Assembly: GCF_030689305.1 (NCBI RefSeq)
Contig: NZ_JAUYVM010000011.1
Coordinates: 1-64,000 of the forward strand
Length of the DNA: 64,000 nt
Reading direction: 5' to 3'
Source of the DNA: Vibrio penaeicida
Lineage (GTDB): Bacteria > Pseudomonadota > Gammaproteobacteria > Enterobacterales > Vibrionaceae
Shown here: piece after piece, positions 51,896 to 61,281 of the stretch
How positions within the stretch are numbered: the first letter of the stretch is position 1
Layout: every line of letters starts with the position of its first letter
Translations under genes and position numbers: made by a program
Notes under the pieces: generated by a model
What the model was told of the DNA's origin: nothing
Seen by the model: the letters and a program-made list of their open reading frames with translations, nothing else
Database searches by the model: none

Positions 51896-52741
51896 TTATT
51901 CTAATGGTTCTGTCGGAGCCTGCGATTTTGGTTTCGCTTCCGCGAAAGGAACGTGCTCAAGCTCACCGTGATTTCCGTCAATACTTTCACCAAAATGGAA
52001 AATATTAAATTCCCCTGGCTTCATACGGTGCCAAGCCTCATTGTCGGTTAACGGCTGAGTTGCGATGACAGAAACAACATCATTTGGTGTCGTTTCTTTC
52101 TGAAAATCAATGGTGACATCTTCATCGATAAGGCTTGCTTTACCAAACGGTGCGCGTCTTGTTATCCAATACAGGTGATTCGTGCAATAGGTCATCACAT
52201 ACTCACCATCACTGAGCAACATGTTAAACACGCCGAGCTCTCTCAGTTCATCGCAGCACTCGGCAACAAACTTAAACATGCCAACCATGTCTTGTGGCGG
52301 CTCTGGATAACGGTCTTGCAAGCGATTGAGTAGCCAACAAAATGACAATTCACTGTCTGTTTGACCAACAGGTCGAATGAATCCTGTTTTTAATTTGTCG
52401 TACCCACTCAACTGCCCATTGTGTGCAAAAGTCCAGTAACGCCCCCAAAGCTCTCGAGTAAAAGGGTGAGTGTTTTCTAAATTCACTCCCCCTCGATTGG
52501 CTTGCCGAATATGGCTAATGACGGCTTTACTTTTGATCGGATAATTCTGCACCAGTTCAGCAATTTTAGACTTGCAGCTCGGGTTTGGGTCCTTAAACGT
52601 CCTAAACCCTTTCCCTTCATAAAACGTGATTCCCCACCCATCACGGTGTGGTCCCGTATTTCCGCCTCTTTGCATCAGCCCTGTAAAACTGAAACAAATG
52701 TCTGTTGGCACATTGGCGCTCATTCCGAGCAATTCGCACAT
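51896..52741 (-). CDS. yafJ: Class II glutamine amidotransferase YafJ
   Basis: A 281-residue protein with the N-terminal nucleophile Cys2 (M-C-E-L-L-G-M-S) and the class II glutaminase patterns PHRDGWGITFYEG, SHIRQANRGGVNLEN and FAHNGQLSGY. YafJ has no certain acceptor substrate. It lies 16 bp after gmhA on the same strand, with fadE divergent, exactly as in Escherichia coli. Confidence 0.93.
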   Translation of the reverse strand: MCELLGMSANVPTDICFSFTGLMQRGGNTGPHRDGWGITFYEGKGFRTFKDPNPSCKSKIAELVQNYPIKSKAVISHIRQANRGGVNLENTHPFTRELWGRYWTFAHNGQLSGYDKLKTGFIRPVGQTDSELSFCWLLNRLQDRYPEPPQDMVGMFKFVAECCDELRELGVFNMLLSDGEYVMTYCTNHLYWITRRAPFGKASLIDEDVTIDFQKETTPNDVVSVIATQPLTDNEAWHRMKPGEFNIFHFGESIDGNHGELEHVPFAEAKPKSQAPTEPLE

Positions 52742-52757
52742 AAGTACTGGTACTCCT

Positions 52758-53333
52758 TTATTCCATTTCTTTTTCGATAAGCTGAATAACGATATGAATA
52801 ATTTTTATATGAATTTCTTGAATTCGATCAGCGTAACCAAAATGAGGTACTCTGATTTCTATATCAGCCAAACCAGCCATCTTTCCGCCATCTTTACCCG
52901 TTAAGGCGATGGTTTTCATTCCTTTTGCTTTTGCAGCATCAATGGCTTTCAAAATATTGCCCGAATTACCAGACGTTGAAAGACCAAACAACACGTCGCC
53001 TTTTGAACCTACCGCTTCTACATAACGCGAAAATACCGATTCATAACCGAAATCGTTGCTCACACAAGAAAGGTGGCTTGGATCTGAAATCGCGATCCCA
53101 GGGTAGCCTGGGCGGTTTTCACGATATCGCCCTGTTAATTCTTCAGCAAAATGCATTGCATCACAATGCGAGCCCCCATTTCCACATGACAGGACTTTTC
53201 CACCTTGTTTGAAAGAGTCGGCGATTAATTTAGCAGCACTTTCTATCTGTTTGATGTTTGCATCATCACTTAAAAATGCGTTCAGTACGTCGGCAGCTTC
53301 TTGCAGTTCATTTTTTATTAGGTCTTGGTACAT
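52758..53333 (-). CDS. gmhA: Phosphoheptose isomerase
   Basis: GmhA (LpcA) converts sedoheptulose 7-phosphate to D-glycero-D-manno-heptose 7-phosphate, the first step toward the heptose of the lipopolysaccharide core. The 191-residue SIS-domain protein has SCGNGGSHCDAMHFAEELTG and GLSTSGNSGNILKAI. The ATG at 53333 gives the standard start MYQDLIKNEL; an upstream in-frame start is not preferred. It forms an operon with yafJ. Confidence 0.97.
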   Translation of the reverse strand: MYQDLIKNELQEAADVLNAFLSDDANIKQIESAAKLIADSFKQGGKVLSCGNGGSHCDAMHFAEELTGRYRENRPGYPGIAISDPSHLSCVSNDFGYESVFSRYVEAVGSKGDVLFGLSTSGNSGNILKAIDAAKAKGMKTIALTGKDGGKMAGLADIEIRVPHFGYADRIQEIHIKIIHIVIQLIEKEME

Positions 53334-53395
53334 GGTTTTCTCTGAATAGTTGTTTGCTTTCAGCCTTCCAATGTGGAGAGCCAACCCTTTCCTAA

Positions 53396-53412
53396 ACTCA
53401 AACAGTTTGAGT
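53396..53412. promoter_or_regulatory. 17-bp palindrome before gmhA
   Basis: ACTCAAAC-A-GTTTGAGT is an exact palindrome around a central A, 63-79 bp upstream of gmhA. It could be an operator; I know no matching consensus. The rest of the 359-bp gmhA/fadE intergenic region holds only the FadR box below. Confidence 0.4.
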
Positions 53413-53632
53413 ATATATCCCCAAAAAATTGAGGAATGGGAGTTCCGATTACCTTCCCCCTAAATTTTACCGATTATTAATTTCGTGTCGATAGCAGAGA
53501 GCAGAATCCTCTCAATTGTAGTGAGAATTTGTTGCTTGAAATAAAACTGGTTGCTCGCACATCAGATCGCGATCAAATCTTGAACAAATAACAGTTTTAC
53601 AAGTCAGTAACATCTAAGTTACAATCCACATT

Positions 53633-53649
53633 AACTGGTATGACCTCTT
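53633..53649. promoter_or_regulatory. FadR operator before fadE
   Basis: AACTGGTATGACCTCTT fits the FadR consensus ANCTGGTCNGACNTGTT at all but two defined positions. It lies 44-60 bp before fadE and would repress it until long-chain acyl-CoA releases FadR. Confidence 0.8.
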
Positions 53650-53692
53650 ACCTGAATAAGGCAGTAGACTGCCAATTAAAAGGATAATAATT

Positions 53693-56140
53693 ATGGATAT
53701 CTTGCTCTCTACAATTACGCTGGTGCTAGCCGTCGGGCTAGTGCTCTATCATCGAACGTCGCTCGCTGTTTCTCTGCTTATCATTGGTGCCGCACTAATC
53801 GGGACAACTGTTCTAGGCTGGACCGGAGGAACAAGTTGGATTGTATTTATCGTGTTGAGTGCCATCGTAGCGATTCCAGCAGTAAGACAGTCCCTGTTCA
53901 GTGCCAAAGCGCTTAAGTTCTTTAAAAAAGTTCTTCCTGCCATGTCTCAAACAGAAAAAGAAGCATTGGATGCAGGTACAGTATGGTGGGAAGCGGAGCT
54001 ATTTAAAGGCAAGCCAAATTGGCGTCAACTTCAATCCATTAAAAAACCCACTCTGACAAAAGAAGAACAAGAATTCCTTGATGGCCCGGTGAATGAAGTG
54101 TGTGCGATGACAAGTGATCATCAGGTCACTCACGAACTTGCCGATCTTCCTCAAGAAGTTTGGCAATACCTTAAAGACCACAAATTCTTCGCTATGATCA
54201 TTAAGAAGCAATATGGCGGCTTGGAGTTTTCTGCCTATGCTCAATCTTTGGTATTGCAGAAGCTCACTGGCGTCTCGGGTGTACTTTCTTCCACGGTTGG
54301 CGTACCTAACTCTTTAGGTCCTGGTGAGCTACTTCAGCACTATGGGACCGAAGAACAAAAAAACCATTACTTGCCAAGACTCGCTGTCGGTAAAGAGATC
54401 CCTTGCTTTGCTTTAACGAGCCCAGAAGCTGGCTCGGATGCGGGATCTATCCCTGACTATGGTGTGGTTTGCAAGGGTGAATGGGAAGGAAAAGAAGTGT
54501 TGGGAATGCGCCTAACATGGAACAAGCGATATATTACTTTAGCGCCTGTCGCGACCGTTTTGGGTTTAGCATTCAAGCTACAAGACCCAGATGGGCTATT
54601 AGGTGAAAAGCAAGATCTTGGTATTACTTGTGCGTTGATCCCAACCAATATTGATGGTGTTGAGATAGGTCGTAGGCATTTCCCATTGAATGTTCCATTC
54701 CAGAACGGCCCGACCAAAGGTAACGATGTCTTTGTGCCACTCGATTTCATTATCGGCGGTCCTAAAATGGCAGGGCAAGGCTGGCGTATGCTGGTTGAAT
54801 GCTTAAGTGTAGGTCGCGGTATTACGTTACCTTCGAATTCAACTGGTGGCATCAAAACGGCAGCGTTAGCAACTGGGGCGTACGCTCGAATTCGTCGCCA
54901 ATTCAAGCAACCAATTGGTCATATGGAAGGAATAGAAGAGCCTTTAGCGCGCCTTGCAGGTAATGCTTACGTTATGGATGCCGCGAGCAGCCTTACAGTA
55001 GCTGGGATCGACATGGGGCAAAAACCATCGGTTATTTCCGCTATCGTTAAATACCACTGTACTCACAGAGGACAGCAAAGCATCATCGACGCCATGGACA
55101 TTGTCGGTGGTAAAGGAATCTGCCTAGGTCCATCTAACTTTTTGGCTCGTGGTTATCAAGGTTCGCCCATCGCCGTTACGGTTGAAGGCGCAAACATTCT
55201 GACACGTTCGATGATCATTTATGGTCAGGGAGCGATTCGTTGTCACCCTTATGTTTTAGAAGAGATGAATGCCGCTCATTCAGATAAGCCAGACGCGTTA
55301 GCTAAATTTGATAAGGCACTGATGGGACACATAGGCTTTACCATGAGTAACTTGGTACGTAGCTTCTGGCTTGGTGTTACGGATGGCAGAGGCTCAGACA
55401 GCCCAACCAGCGACAAGACTCGTCGTTACTACCAACAGCTTAATCGCTACAGTGCGAATATGGCATTGTTATCCGATATTTCCATGGCAGTTCTGGGTGG
55501 TTCACTAAAACGAAAAGAGCGCTTAAGTGCACGTTTAGGTGATATTCTGAGTCAACTCTATTTGGCAAGCGCAACCTTAAAGCGTTTCGAAAATGAAGGA
55601 AATAAAACAGAAGATTTGCCATTGCTGGAATGGGGAATGCAAGACAGTTTGATCCAAACAGAAATCGCAATTGATGAGTTCCTCGCGAACTTCCCAAGCC
55701 CTTGGCTAGGAAAAATGCTCCGAGTCATCATTCTACCTTTTGGTCGAATCAGAAAATCACCTTCAGATAACTTAGATCATAAAGTAGCGGCAATCCTTCA
55801 AGTGCCAAGTGAAACACGTTCTAGAATAGGTCGTAACCAATATTTAATTCCAACGGAAAATAACCCTGCGGGTAAGTTAGAATATGCGTTGGAAATAATT
55901 TTGGAAGCAGAGCCTTTATTTAATAAAGTATGCAAAGAAATTGAGAAAAGAATACCATTTACGCAACTAGATAAAGTAGCAAATATAGGAATTGAAAATA
56001 ATATTCTTTCTCAAGAAGAGGCTAATTTATTGGTATTGGCCGAGAAGCTAAGGTTAGAAACCATCAACGTCGATGATTTCGACTTCAACGCTCTTGCAGC
56101 AAACCCTCATATGCCTTCAAAAATGGATGAAGTCGCATAG
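53693..56140 (+). CDS. fadE: Acyl-CoA dehydrogenase
   Basis: FadE carries out the first oxidation of fatty-acid beta-oxidation. The protein is 815 residues, the usual long FadE form: two N-terminal membrane helices (about 2-60), the acyl-CoA dehydrogenase core (CFALTSPEAGSDAGSIPDYG, FQNGPTKGNDVFVPLDFIIG, ECLSVGRGITLPSNSTGG) and a C-terminal extension of about 330 residues. AAAGGATAATAATT leads to the ATG. Regulation by the FadR site just upstream fits. It is divergent from gmhA as in enterics. Confidence 0.97.
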   Translation: MDILLSTITLVLAVGLVLYHRTSLAVSLLIIGAALIGTTVLGWTGGTSWIVFIVLSAIVAIPAVRQSLFSAKALKFFKKVLPAMSQTEKEALDAGTVWWEAELFKGKPNWRQLQSIKKPTLTKEEQEFLDGPVNEVCAMTSDHQVTHELADLPQEVWQYLKDHKFFAMIIKKQYGGLEFSAYAQSLVLQKLTGVSGVLSSTVGVPNSLGPGELLQHYGTEEQKNHYLPRLAVGKEIPCFALTSPEAGSDAGSIPDYGVVCKGEWEGKEVLGMRLTWNKRYITLAPVATVLGLAFKLQDPDGLLGEKQDLGITCALIPTNIDGVEIGRRHFPLNVPFQNGPTKGNDVFVPLDFIIGGPKMAGQGWRMLVECLSVGRGITLPSNSTGGIKTAALATGAYARIRRQFKQPIGHMEGIEEPLARLAGNAYVMDAASSLTVAGIDMGQKPSVISAIVKYHCTHRGQQSIIDAMDIVGGKGICLGPSNFLARGYQGSPIAVTVEGANILTRSMIIYGQGAIRCHPYVLEEMNAAHSDKPDALAKFDKALMGHIGFTMSNLVRSFWLGVTDGRGSDSPTSDKTRRYYQQLNRYSANMALLSDISMAVLGGSLKRKERLSARLGDILSQLYLASATLKRFENEGNKTEDLPLLEWGMQDSLIQTEIAIDEFLANFPSPWLGKMLRVIILPFGRIRKSPSDNLDHKVAAILQVPSETRSRIGRNQYLIPTENNPAGKLEYALEIILEAEPLFNKVCKEIEKRIPFTQLDKVANIGIENNILSQEEANLLVLAEKLRLETINVDDFDFNALAANPHMPSKMDEVA

Positions 56141-56153
56141 TTTCTTTCCCTCA

Positions 56154-56193
56154 GCTAAGTATTAGGTGAACTAAGACTCATCTAATACTTAGC
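56154..56193. other. Long hairpin after fadE
   Basis: GCTAAGTATTAGGTGA and TCATCTAATACTTAGC pair over 16 bp with one mismatch around 8 bases. No T-run follows, so it may protect the fadE message 3' end or assist Rho-type termination. Confidence 0.55.
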
Positions 56194-56550
56194 CAAACAA
56201 TTACTTAGCCTTTCCACAAACCCTCTCAAACTTAAGACAAACGCTCTAGTCTCAAAAATAGTACAAACGGGCAATTGAGATCTTCCTCCAAGTAATTAAC
56301 AATCCCTCCGACAAATAATTACATCCCAGTGTGAATCCTAAGTTATTGGATTGGGTCGCGAAGTACTGAGATGAATAAAAAATAAATTTATCTGAACTTA
56401 TATTCACTGTCTTTTTTGTTGTTGGATTACGACTTTTTGTCTTTCTTAATTCAACTTAAAGCAACATCTAAGTAAGTAAGAACTAAATTTAAATCTAAAT
56501 AAAACGAAAGTTGTTTAATCATTTCTTTAGCTCTCAGAGGGAAGAGAATA
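56194..56550. other. Intergenic stretch, no gene seen
   Basis: About 360 A+T-rich bases before the large secreted-protein gene. It should hold the promoter. No operator, RNA structure or small gene is evident. Confidence 0.4.
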
Positions 56551-58635
56551 ATGCTAAGAACTCCATTAGTGCTATCCACCATAATATTAGGTGTAGGCAT
56601 CCAAACGCCAATGATCGCAACAGCAGGCGCAGCTGCACCAGCAAAAGCCTGTATTGTTAGCCGTGATACAGGCGCAAAATACTGTTTAGAAGCTGGCCAG
56701 CGTTCAGGCTACTCTTTGCCATCTTACATTCGTGGTCATGATGTTGATGTTATTGCACCTGAAGGTTTAGGAGTAATGCTCAGCGACTGGGATAACCTTT
56801 CCTACAACCGATTGGCGGTATTTGAACGCCATACTCACAACGAAGCGATGGAACACGTTTTAGCTCGTAATGGGCGTTACCTAGACTTTTCTAACCCTCG
56901 TTCAATGAGAGTAGTCAGCACCACGAAACCGGATGAAGCTTGTATCGTTAGCCGTCAAACAGGTGCTGAATACTGCTTGAAAGCAGGTCAGCGTTCGGGT
57001 TACTCACTGCCCTACTACATTCGCGGACATCAAGTGGACGTTATCGCCCCAGAAGGCTTGGCAGTTATGCTGAGTGACTGGGATAACTTGTCTTACAACC
57101 GTTTAGCGGTATTCACAAAAGACACGAACAACGAAGATATGAAGAATGTTCGTGCGTACAACGGTCGTGATATTGATTTCTCTCACCCACGTTCAATGCG
57201 TGTTTTGTCTCGTGCTACCGTTCCAACGAATAAGCAATTGATTCAAGATTTCAACGACTTTACCAACCAACTTTCTCGTGGCTCTTGGGGTTTGGTTGAT
57301 TTCGACAACAATGGTCAACCTGTTACTGAAGATGACAAAGATTCTTTTGTAGAAGATCGTGAAATCTTGTTCCAAGTAAAATGGACAGAACGCACGCTCC
57401 GTGGTTTCTTGGGTGATGATAACTTCGAATCATTAAAAACCAATATCGGTGTTGATGAAATTCGTAACCTAGTTGAAGACTACTGCCCAGCAAAATTGGA
57501 AGTGGGCACGCACGGGACTTACGGTCGCAACTTCAACGCTGGCTACACATCTGAGCTCGATTCAGATACGTACCACTGTCAACGTGGTTCATCCATCTAC
57601 GCTGATGGTAATAGCTACGCTCTGAACTTTAGCGGCAATGCGTCTACCGTCATCATTGAAAGCTTCTTACCTACCGTTCCTGGTGCGACCTACGAGTTGG
57701 ATGTGGATTACCAAAAACGTAACTACAGCACTAGCGTTAACCCTGATCAAGCATTCCGTGAGTTAGTTGTACAAGTGTCTTCAGATATCGAAGACGTCGC
57801 TGTACAAGGTTTAACCGATATTGAAACAGACAGTCACACTGGTTATTTGCCAATAAATAAACCGTTCAACGCGTCTGACCTAGATGGTGGATTTGCTCAA
57901 GCTAAAGTGACGTTTAAAGCTGATCGCTTCTACACACCTATCAGTTTGAAAGATACGGGTCACGCCGACTCTTACGGTATCTTGTTAACAAAAGTGGTCT
58001 CTGATGAAACGATGGCAAACCCATTTGAAGTGGCATGTCAGATGTTCCACCCGAACGATCCTGAACTTCAGAAAGAGTGTTTAACATCAACGGGCAAACC
58101 AACAGTTACACCAGAATCATGTGACCTAAGTATTGATGAAAGCTTAGGTAACTTTGTGGTTAACAAACCAGGTTACCGTGCGGAAAGCGAACCATTCCGT
58201 TATGTTCCTCAAAATATCTTCCATAACAAGAATTACTACTCTGTGGGTAAAGGTGGTGTCGTAACACTGAACCTTGCATACAATGGTATTTACTCTGGTT
58301 GTGATGTTCAGAACAGAACATTGTCACTGGATGAGTTCACAGGTAACAACTGGGACTTCCAACGATTCGCAGAGCAAGGCTTGACGAAAGTCCTTCTTGC
58401 ATGTGAGCAGGATAATGAAACCGTACTTAACTGGGAAACATTAGAGACTACGTTCCCAGATAACTTGCTGATCACAAATCATAAGATCAACAAAACGTTT
58501 AACGATGACAAATACTCAAGCTGTAAGCTTCGTGCAATCCGCTTTGTAGACAGAACGCATAAGATTCCGTCTTACCAACAGGGTTATAGCGCAATCAGTG
58601 ACGGCTTCGATATTCGTAATCTAAAACTGAACTAA
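56551..58635 (+). CDS. Large secreted protein with duplicated Cys-containing module
   Basis: A 694-residue exported protein of unknown function. After a signal peptide (about 1-29) come two near-identical modules, 34-122 and 131-219: each begins ACIVSR, has a two-Cys pattern (YCLEAGQRSGYSL or YCLKAGQRSGYSL), a conserved VDVIAPEGL, then SDWDNLSYNRLAVF and a PRSMRV close. The spacing recalls beta-gamma-crystallin motifs, but I cannot confirm that. The remaining part (about 225-694) contains a carbohydrate-binding-like beta region around 335-480 and several Cys, perhaps forming disulfides. AGAGGG precedes the ATG. It is flanked by core genes and has its own terminator. Confidence 0.7.
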   Translation: MLRTPLVLSTIILGVGIQTPMIATAGAAAPAKACIVSRDTGAKYCLEAGQRSGYSLPSYIRGHDVDVIAPEGLGVMLSDWDNLSYNRLAVFERHTHNEAMEHVLARNGRYLDFSNPRSMRVVSTTKPDEACIVSRQTGAEYCLKAGQRSGYSLPYYIRGHQVDVIAPEGLAVMLSDWDNLSYNRLAVFTKDTNNEDMKNVRAYNGRDIDFSHPRSMRVLSRATVPTNKQLIQDFNDFTNQLSRGSWGLVDFDNNGQPVTEDDKDSFVEDREILFQVKWTERTLRGFLGDDNFESLKTNIGVDEIRNLVEDYCPAKLEVGTHGTYGRNFNAGYTSELDSDTYHCQRGSSIYADGNSYALNFSGNASTVIIESFLPTVPGATYELDVDYQKRNYSTSVNPDQAFRELVVQVSSDIEDVAVQGLTDIETDSHTGYLPINKPFNASDLDGGFAQAKVTFKADRFYTPISLKDTGHADSYGILLTKVVSDETMANPFEVACQMFHPNDPELQKECLTSTGKPTVTPESCDLSIDESLGNFVVNKPGYRAESEPFRYVPQNIFHNKNYYSVGKGGVVTLNLAYNGIYSGCDVQNRTLSLDEFTGNNWDFQRFAEQGLTKVLLACEQDNETVLNWETLETTFPDNLLITNHKINKTFNDDKYSSCKLRAIRFVDRTHKIPSYQQGYSAISDGFDIRNLKLN

Positions 58636-58651
58636 TCTAAACACTTCAACG

Positions 58652-58682
58652 AAAAACGGGCTCAATCGAGCCCGTTTTTTTA
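58652..58682. terminator. Terminator after the 694-residue secreted protein
   Basis: AAACGGGCTC and GAGCCCGTTT pair over 10 bp around 4 bases, with A's on one side and TTTTTTT on the other. It also serves the convergent TIGR03503 gene. Confidence 0.9.
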
Positions 58683-58711
58683 TTCCTAATAATTTTCTCA
58701 CCGTCTTACGG

Positions 58712-59965
58712 CTAACCTTTAGGTGGCATTGAAAGCTGCATCTCTGGTACTTGTGCTTTCTTCATCTTAATCTTGCGAACAACAAACCAAACAACAATTC
58801 CCAGAATAATCGCAATAATGTTTCCGATCATAATGATCATCATTCCTTTGAAGCGTTCATCTTCTCTCTCTTGCTCACGAATGGCTTGTTCTTCAAGCAT
58901 GCGTTTCTCGTCTTGAGCTTGCTTGAATGCTTGCATGGAAGCTTCCACATCAACCTTTTCCACCACACTGAAAGACTGTTCTGCAAAACGAAAAACGAGT
59001 TCTCGCTCTGTTGTCGCCTCTGTGGCGAAAGCAATTCCCGACCAAGTGTGTTTACCGGGCATAGCAGCGTTAGGCAAACCAAAATACGCTTTGAGGCCAT
59101 CTTCATCCGATTGCCCTTGGGTGACCATTTCTTTGCCTTCAGGTGTCGTTTGTTCGATGCTGACGGCAATAGAACCAGGCTTGATAGCCCCTTCTTCACC
59201 TGTCACGGTAATGGAATGGTTCATTGTTTCACTTCGCGCTTGCATAAATTCCGCTGACAATGGGGTCGGATACACCAAAATAGTCTGCTCAATCGACCGA
59301 AGAAATATTCCGTTCCCAGATGTGATACGCGCTCGATATTTTCCGGGTTCAATTTGAATGGGCAACTCCACGGTAAACACACCGTCTCCAGGGTATTCAT
59401 CCAGCCCTTGCCCATCATCTTCAAATTCACCCATAACTTGAGGTTTTGGTCTGGCATCTGAGCTTAGCGAAGCTTCATTTTCAACATACTTAGTAAAGGT
59501 AACTTTAAGGTTCACTCTGTCCAAAAAATCTCTTAGTACCAGAGGCTTATCATCGTGTCTTAACTGTGCAGTAAACTTCGTGCTTTCGCCCATATAAAGG
59601 CGCTGTGGGAAACGATCCACACTGAGCTTGAGGTTTGAAAGAATTTTGATGTTGTTGCTGGGGTGTACTTTACCGACAGCTTGCCACGGCCCTGGCATTG
59701 GATCATCAATTGAAATGATGTCCATACCTGACTCTTCGTACCAACGCACATTTTCTGGATGGCTCCAAGCGTAGTACTTCTTACCGTCTGGTCTTACAAG
59801 CACCACAGATTGACTGTTTCGCTTGCGATAAACAATAAAAGAGGCTTGAGAAATAGAGGGATCGACCCTAAAGCGATTGTCTAAGAGTCGAATTGAGGAT
59901 TCTGATTCTTCGCTGCTTACACCAGCTGCAAACACCAATAATAAGGGAATCAAAATCCGCCACAT
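58712..59965 (-). CDS. TIGR03503 family membrane-anchored protein
   Basis: A 417-residue protein: signal-like N terminus (1-18), a large periplasmic part with beta-sandwich-like regions (DDGQGLDEYPGDGVFTVELP, GKYRARITSGN), a charged helix (about 345-375), one transmembrane segment (about 376-398, MIIMIGNIIAIILGIVVWFV) and a short basic cytoplasmic tail. This organisation is that of TIGR03503, unknown in function. The ATG at 59965 has GGAG at 5 nt. It lies 8 bp downstream of dnaQ on the same strand. Confidence 0.85.
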   Translation of the reverse strand: MWRILIPLLLVFAAGVSSEESESSIRLLDNRFRVDPSISQASFIVYRKRNSQSVVLVRPDGKKYYAWSHPENVRWYEESGMDIISIDDPMPGPWQAVGKVHPSNNIKILSNLKLSVDRFPQRLYMGESTKFTAQLRHDDKPLVLRDFLDRVNLKVTFTKYVENEASLSSDARPKPQVMGEFEDDGQGLDEYPGDGVFTVELPIQIEPGKYRARITSGNGIFLRSIEQTILVYPTPLSAEFMQARSETMNHSITVTGEEGAIKPGSIAVSIEQTTPEGKEMVTQGQSDEDGLKAYFGLPNAAMPGKHTWSGIAFATEATTERELVFRFAEQSFSVVEKVDVEASMQAFKQAQDEKRMLEEQAIREQEREDERFKGMMIIMIGNIIAIILGIVVWFVVRKIKMKKAQVPEMQLSMPPKG

Positions 59966-59973
59966 ACACTCTC

Positions 59974-60714
59974 CTATTGACGCCAGAGGCAAGCGCCAGC
60001 TTTTTCTACAATATCAAGACGCGCACCATGCGCTTCTACTTCATCGGCTGATGCGCGAATAACTTTAAGTGACTTTCTGCCAGTCGCTACCCGCTTGATC
60101 GCTTCTCCCGTGCCGTCGCTGTTCTGGTCTCCACTATTAAACTTAAGTGTTGTTTGACCACCTGTCATTAACAGGTATACGTCCGCTAGGATTTCGGCAT
60201 CGAGCAATGCCCCGTGGAGTGTACGGTGAGAGTTATCTATTCCGTATCGTTCACACAAGATATCGAGGTTGTTTCGCTTGCCCGGGAAGATTTTCTTCGC
60301 CATAGCAAGGGTATCGGTTACTTTACAGTATTGCTCCGTTTTCCCGATAGATGGGTCGAGCATCTTAAATTCATGATCCATAAAGCCGACATCGAAGGGC
60401 GCGTTATGAGCCACCAGCTCTGCACCATCAATGAATTCTAAAAATTCTTTATGTACGTCTCGATATTCAGGTTTATCAATCAAAAACTCATCTGTAATAC
60501 CATGGACCAATATGGCATCCGGCTGGATTAACATGTCTGGTTTCAAGTAAACATGAAAATGTCGACCAGTGAGCTTACGGTTCATGATCTCTACCGCACC
60601 GATTTCAATGATGCGATGCCCCATGTAGTGGGGACCGGTTTCTCGGTTCATACCGGTTGTTTCGGTATCGAGCACCACGATTCTCTGGTGCGCAGAATTG
60701 TTGCTGGTATTCAT
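59974..60714 (-). CDS. dnaQ: DNA polymerase III epsilon subunit
   Basis: DnaQ is the 3'-5' proofreading exonuclease of the replicative polymerase. The 246-residue protein shows Exo I VLDTETTGMN (Asp16, Glu18), Exo II VAHNAPFDVGFMDHEF and Exo III HRTLHGALLDAEILADVYL, then the C-terminal region that binds the alpha subunit. The start is set at the ATG at 60714; no clear ribosome site is visible. It is divergent from rnhA at 64 bp, the usual enteric and Vibrio order. Confidence 0.95.
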   Translation of the reverse strand: MNTSNNSAHQRIVVLDTETTGMNRETGPHYMGHRIIEIGAVEIMNRKLTGRHFHVYLKPDMLIQPDAILVHGITDEFLIDKPEYRDVHKEFLEFIDGAELVAHNAPFDVGFMDHEFKMLDPSIGKTEQYCKVTDTLAMAKKIFPGKRNNLDILCERYGIDNSHRTLHGALLDAEILADVYLLMTGGQTTLKFNSGDQNSDGTGEAIKRVATGRKSLKVIRASADEVEAHGARLDIVEKAGACLWRQ

Positions 60715-60778
60715 AAGGATATGTGTCAGACTATGTTCAATGAATTCATTTCGCAATATCAAGTAATAGTATCAAATC

Positions 60779-61243
60779 ATGGCGAAACAAGTTGAAGTTT
60801 TCACAGATGGCTCCTGCCTAGGCAATCCCGGACCAGGCGGTTATGGCATTGTACTCAGATACAAGCAAACTGAAAAAAACCTTTCTAAAGGGTACCAACT
60901 CACCACAAATAACCGCATGGAAATGATGGCAGCGGTTGTTGCGCTGAAGTCGCTTAAAGAACCCTGTAATGTAATTTTGACTACCGACAGCCAGTATGTC
61001 AGACAAGGCATTACACAGTGGATCCATAATTGGAAAAAGCGAGGGTGGAAAACGGCTGACAAAAAGCCCGTGAAAAACGCCGACTTATGGCAAGAACTCG
61101 ACAAAGAAACCGCTCGCCATGATGTGGATTGGCGTTGGGTAAAAGGTCACGCTGGTCATAGAGAAAACGAAATATGCGATGAACTCGCCCGCACCGCTGC
61201 AGAATCTCCTACCGAAGAAGATACCGGTTACCAAGCTAGCTAA
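60779..61243 (+). CDS. rnhA: Ribonuclease HI
   Basis: RNase HI removes RNA from RNA-DNA hybrids. The 154-residue protein has the catalytic residues Asp10 (VEVFTDGSCLGNPGPGG), Glu48 (NNRMEMMAAV) and Asp70 (ILTTDSQYV), with His123 and Asp133 in the region KGHAGHRENEICDELA. Its start is 64 bp from dnaQ on the opposite strand. No strong ribosome site precedes the ATG. Confidence 0.98.
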   Translation: MAKQVEVFTDGSCLGNPGPGGYGIVLRYKQTEKNLSKGYQLTTNNRMEMMAAVVALKSLKEPCNVILTTDSQYVRQGITQWIHNWKKRGWKTADKKPVKNADLWQELDKETARHDVDWRWVKGHAGHRENEICDELARTAAESPTEEDTGYQAS

Positions 61244-61281
61244 CCTCCTACCCAAGCTCAGGTTAATTAGACACCCGTAGC

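Noticed and set aside
54457..54906. A 149-residue minus-strand open frame within fadE
   Set aside because: It is fully inside the conserved acyl-CoA dehydrogenase core on the other strand and has no independent support.
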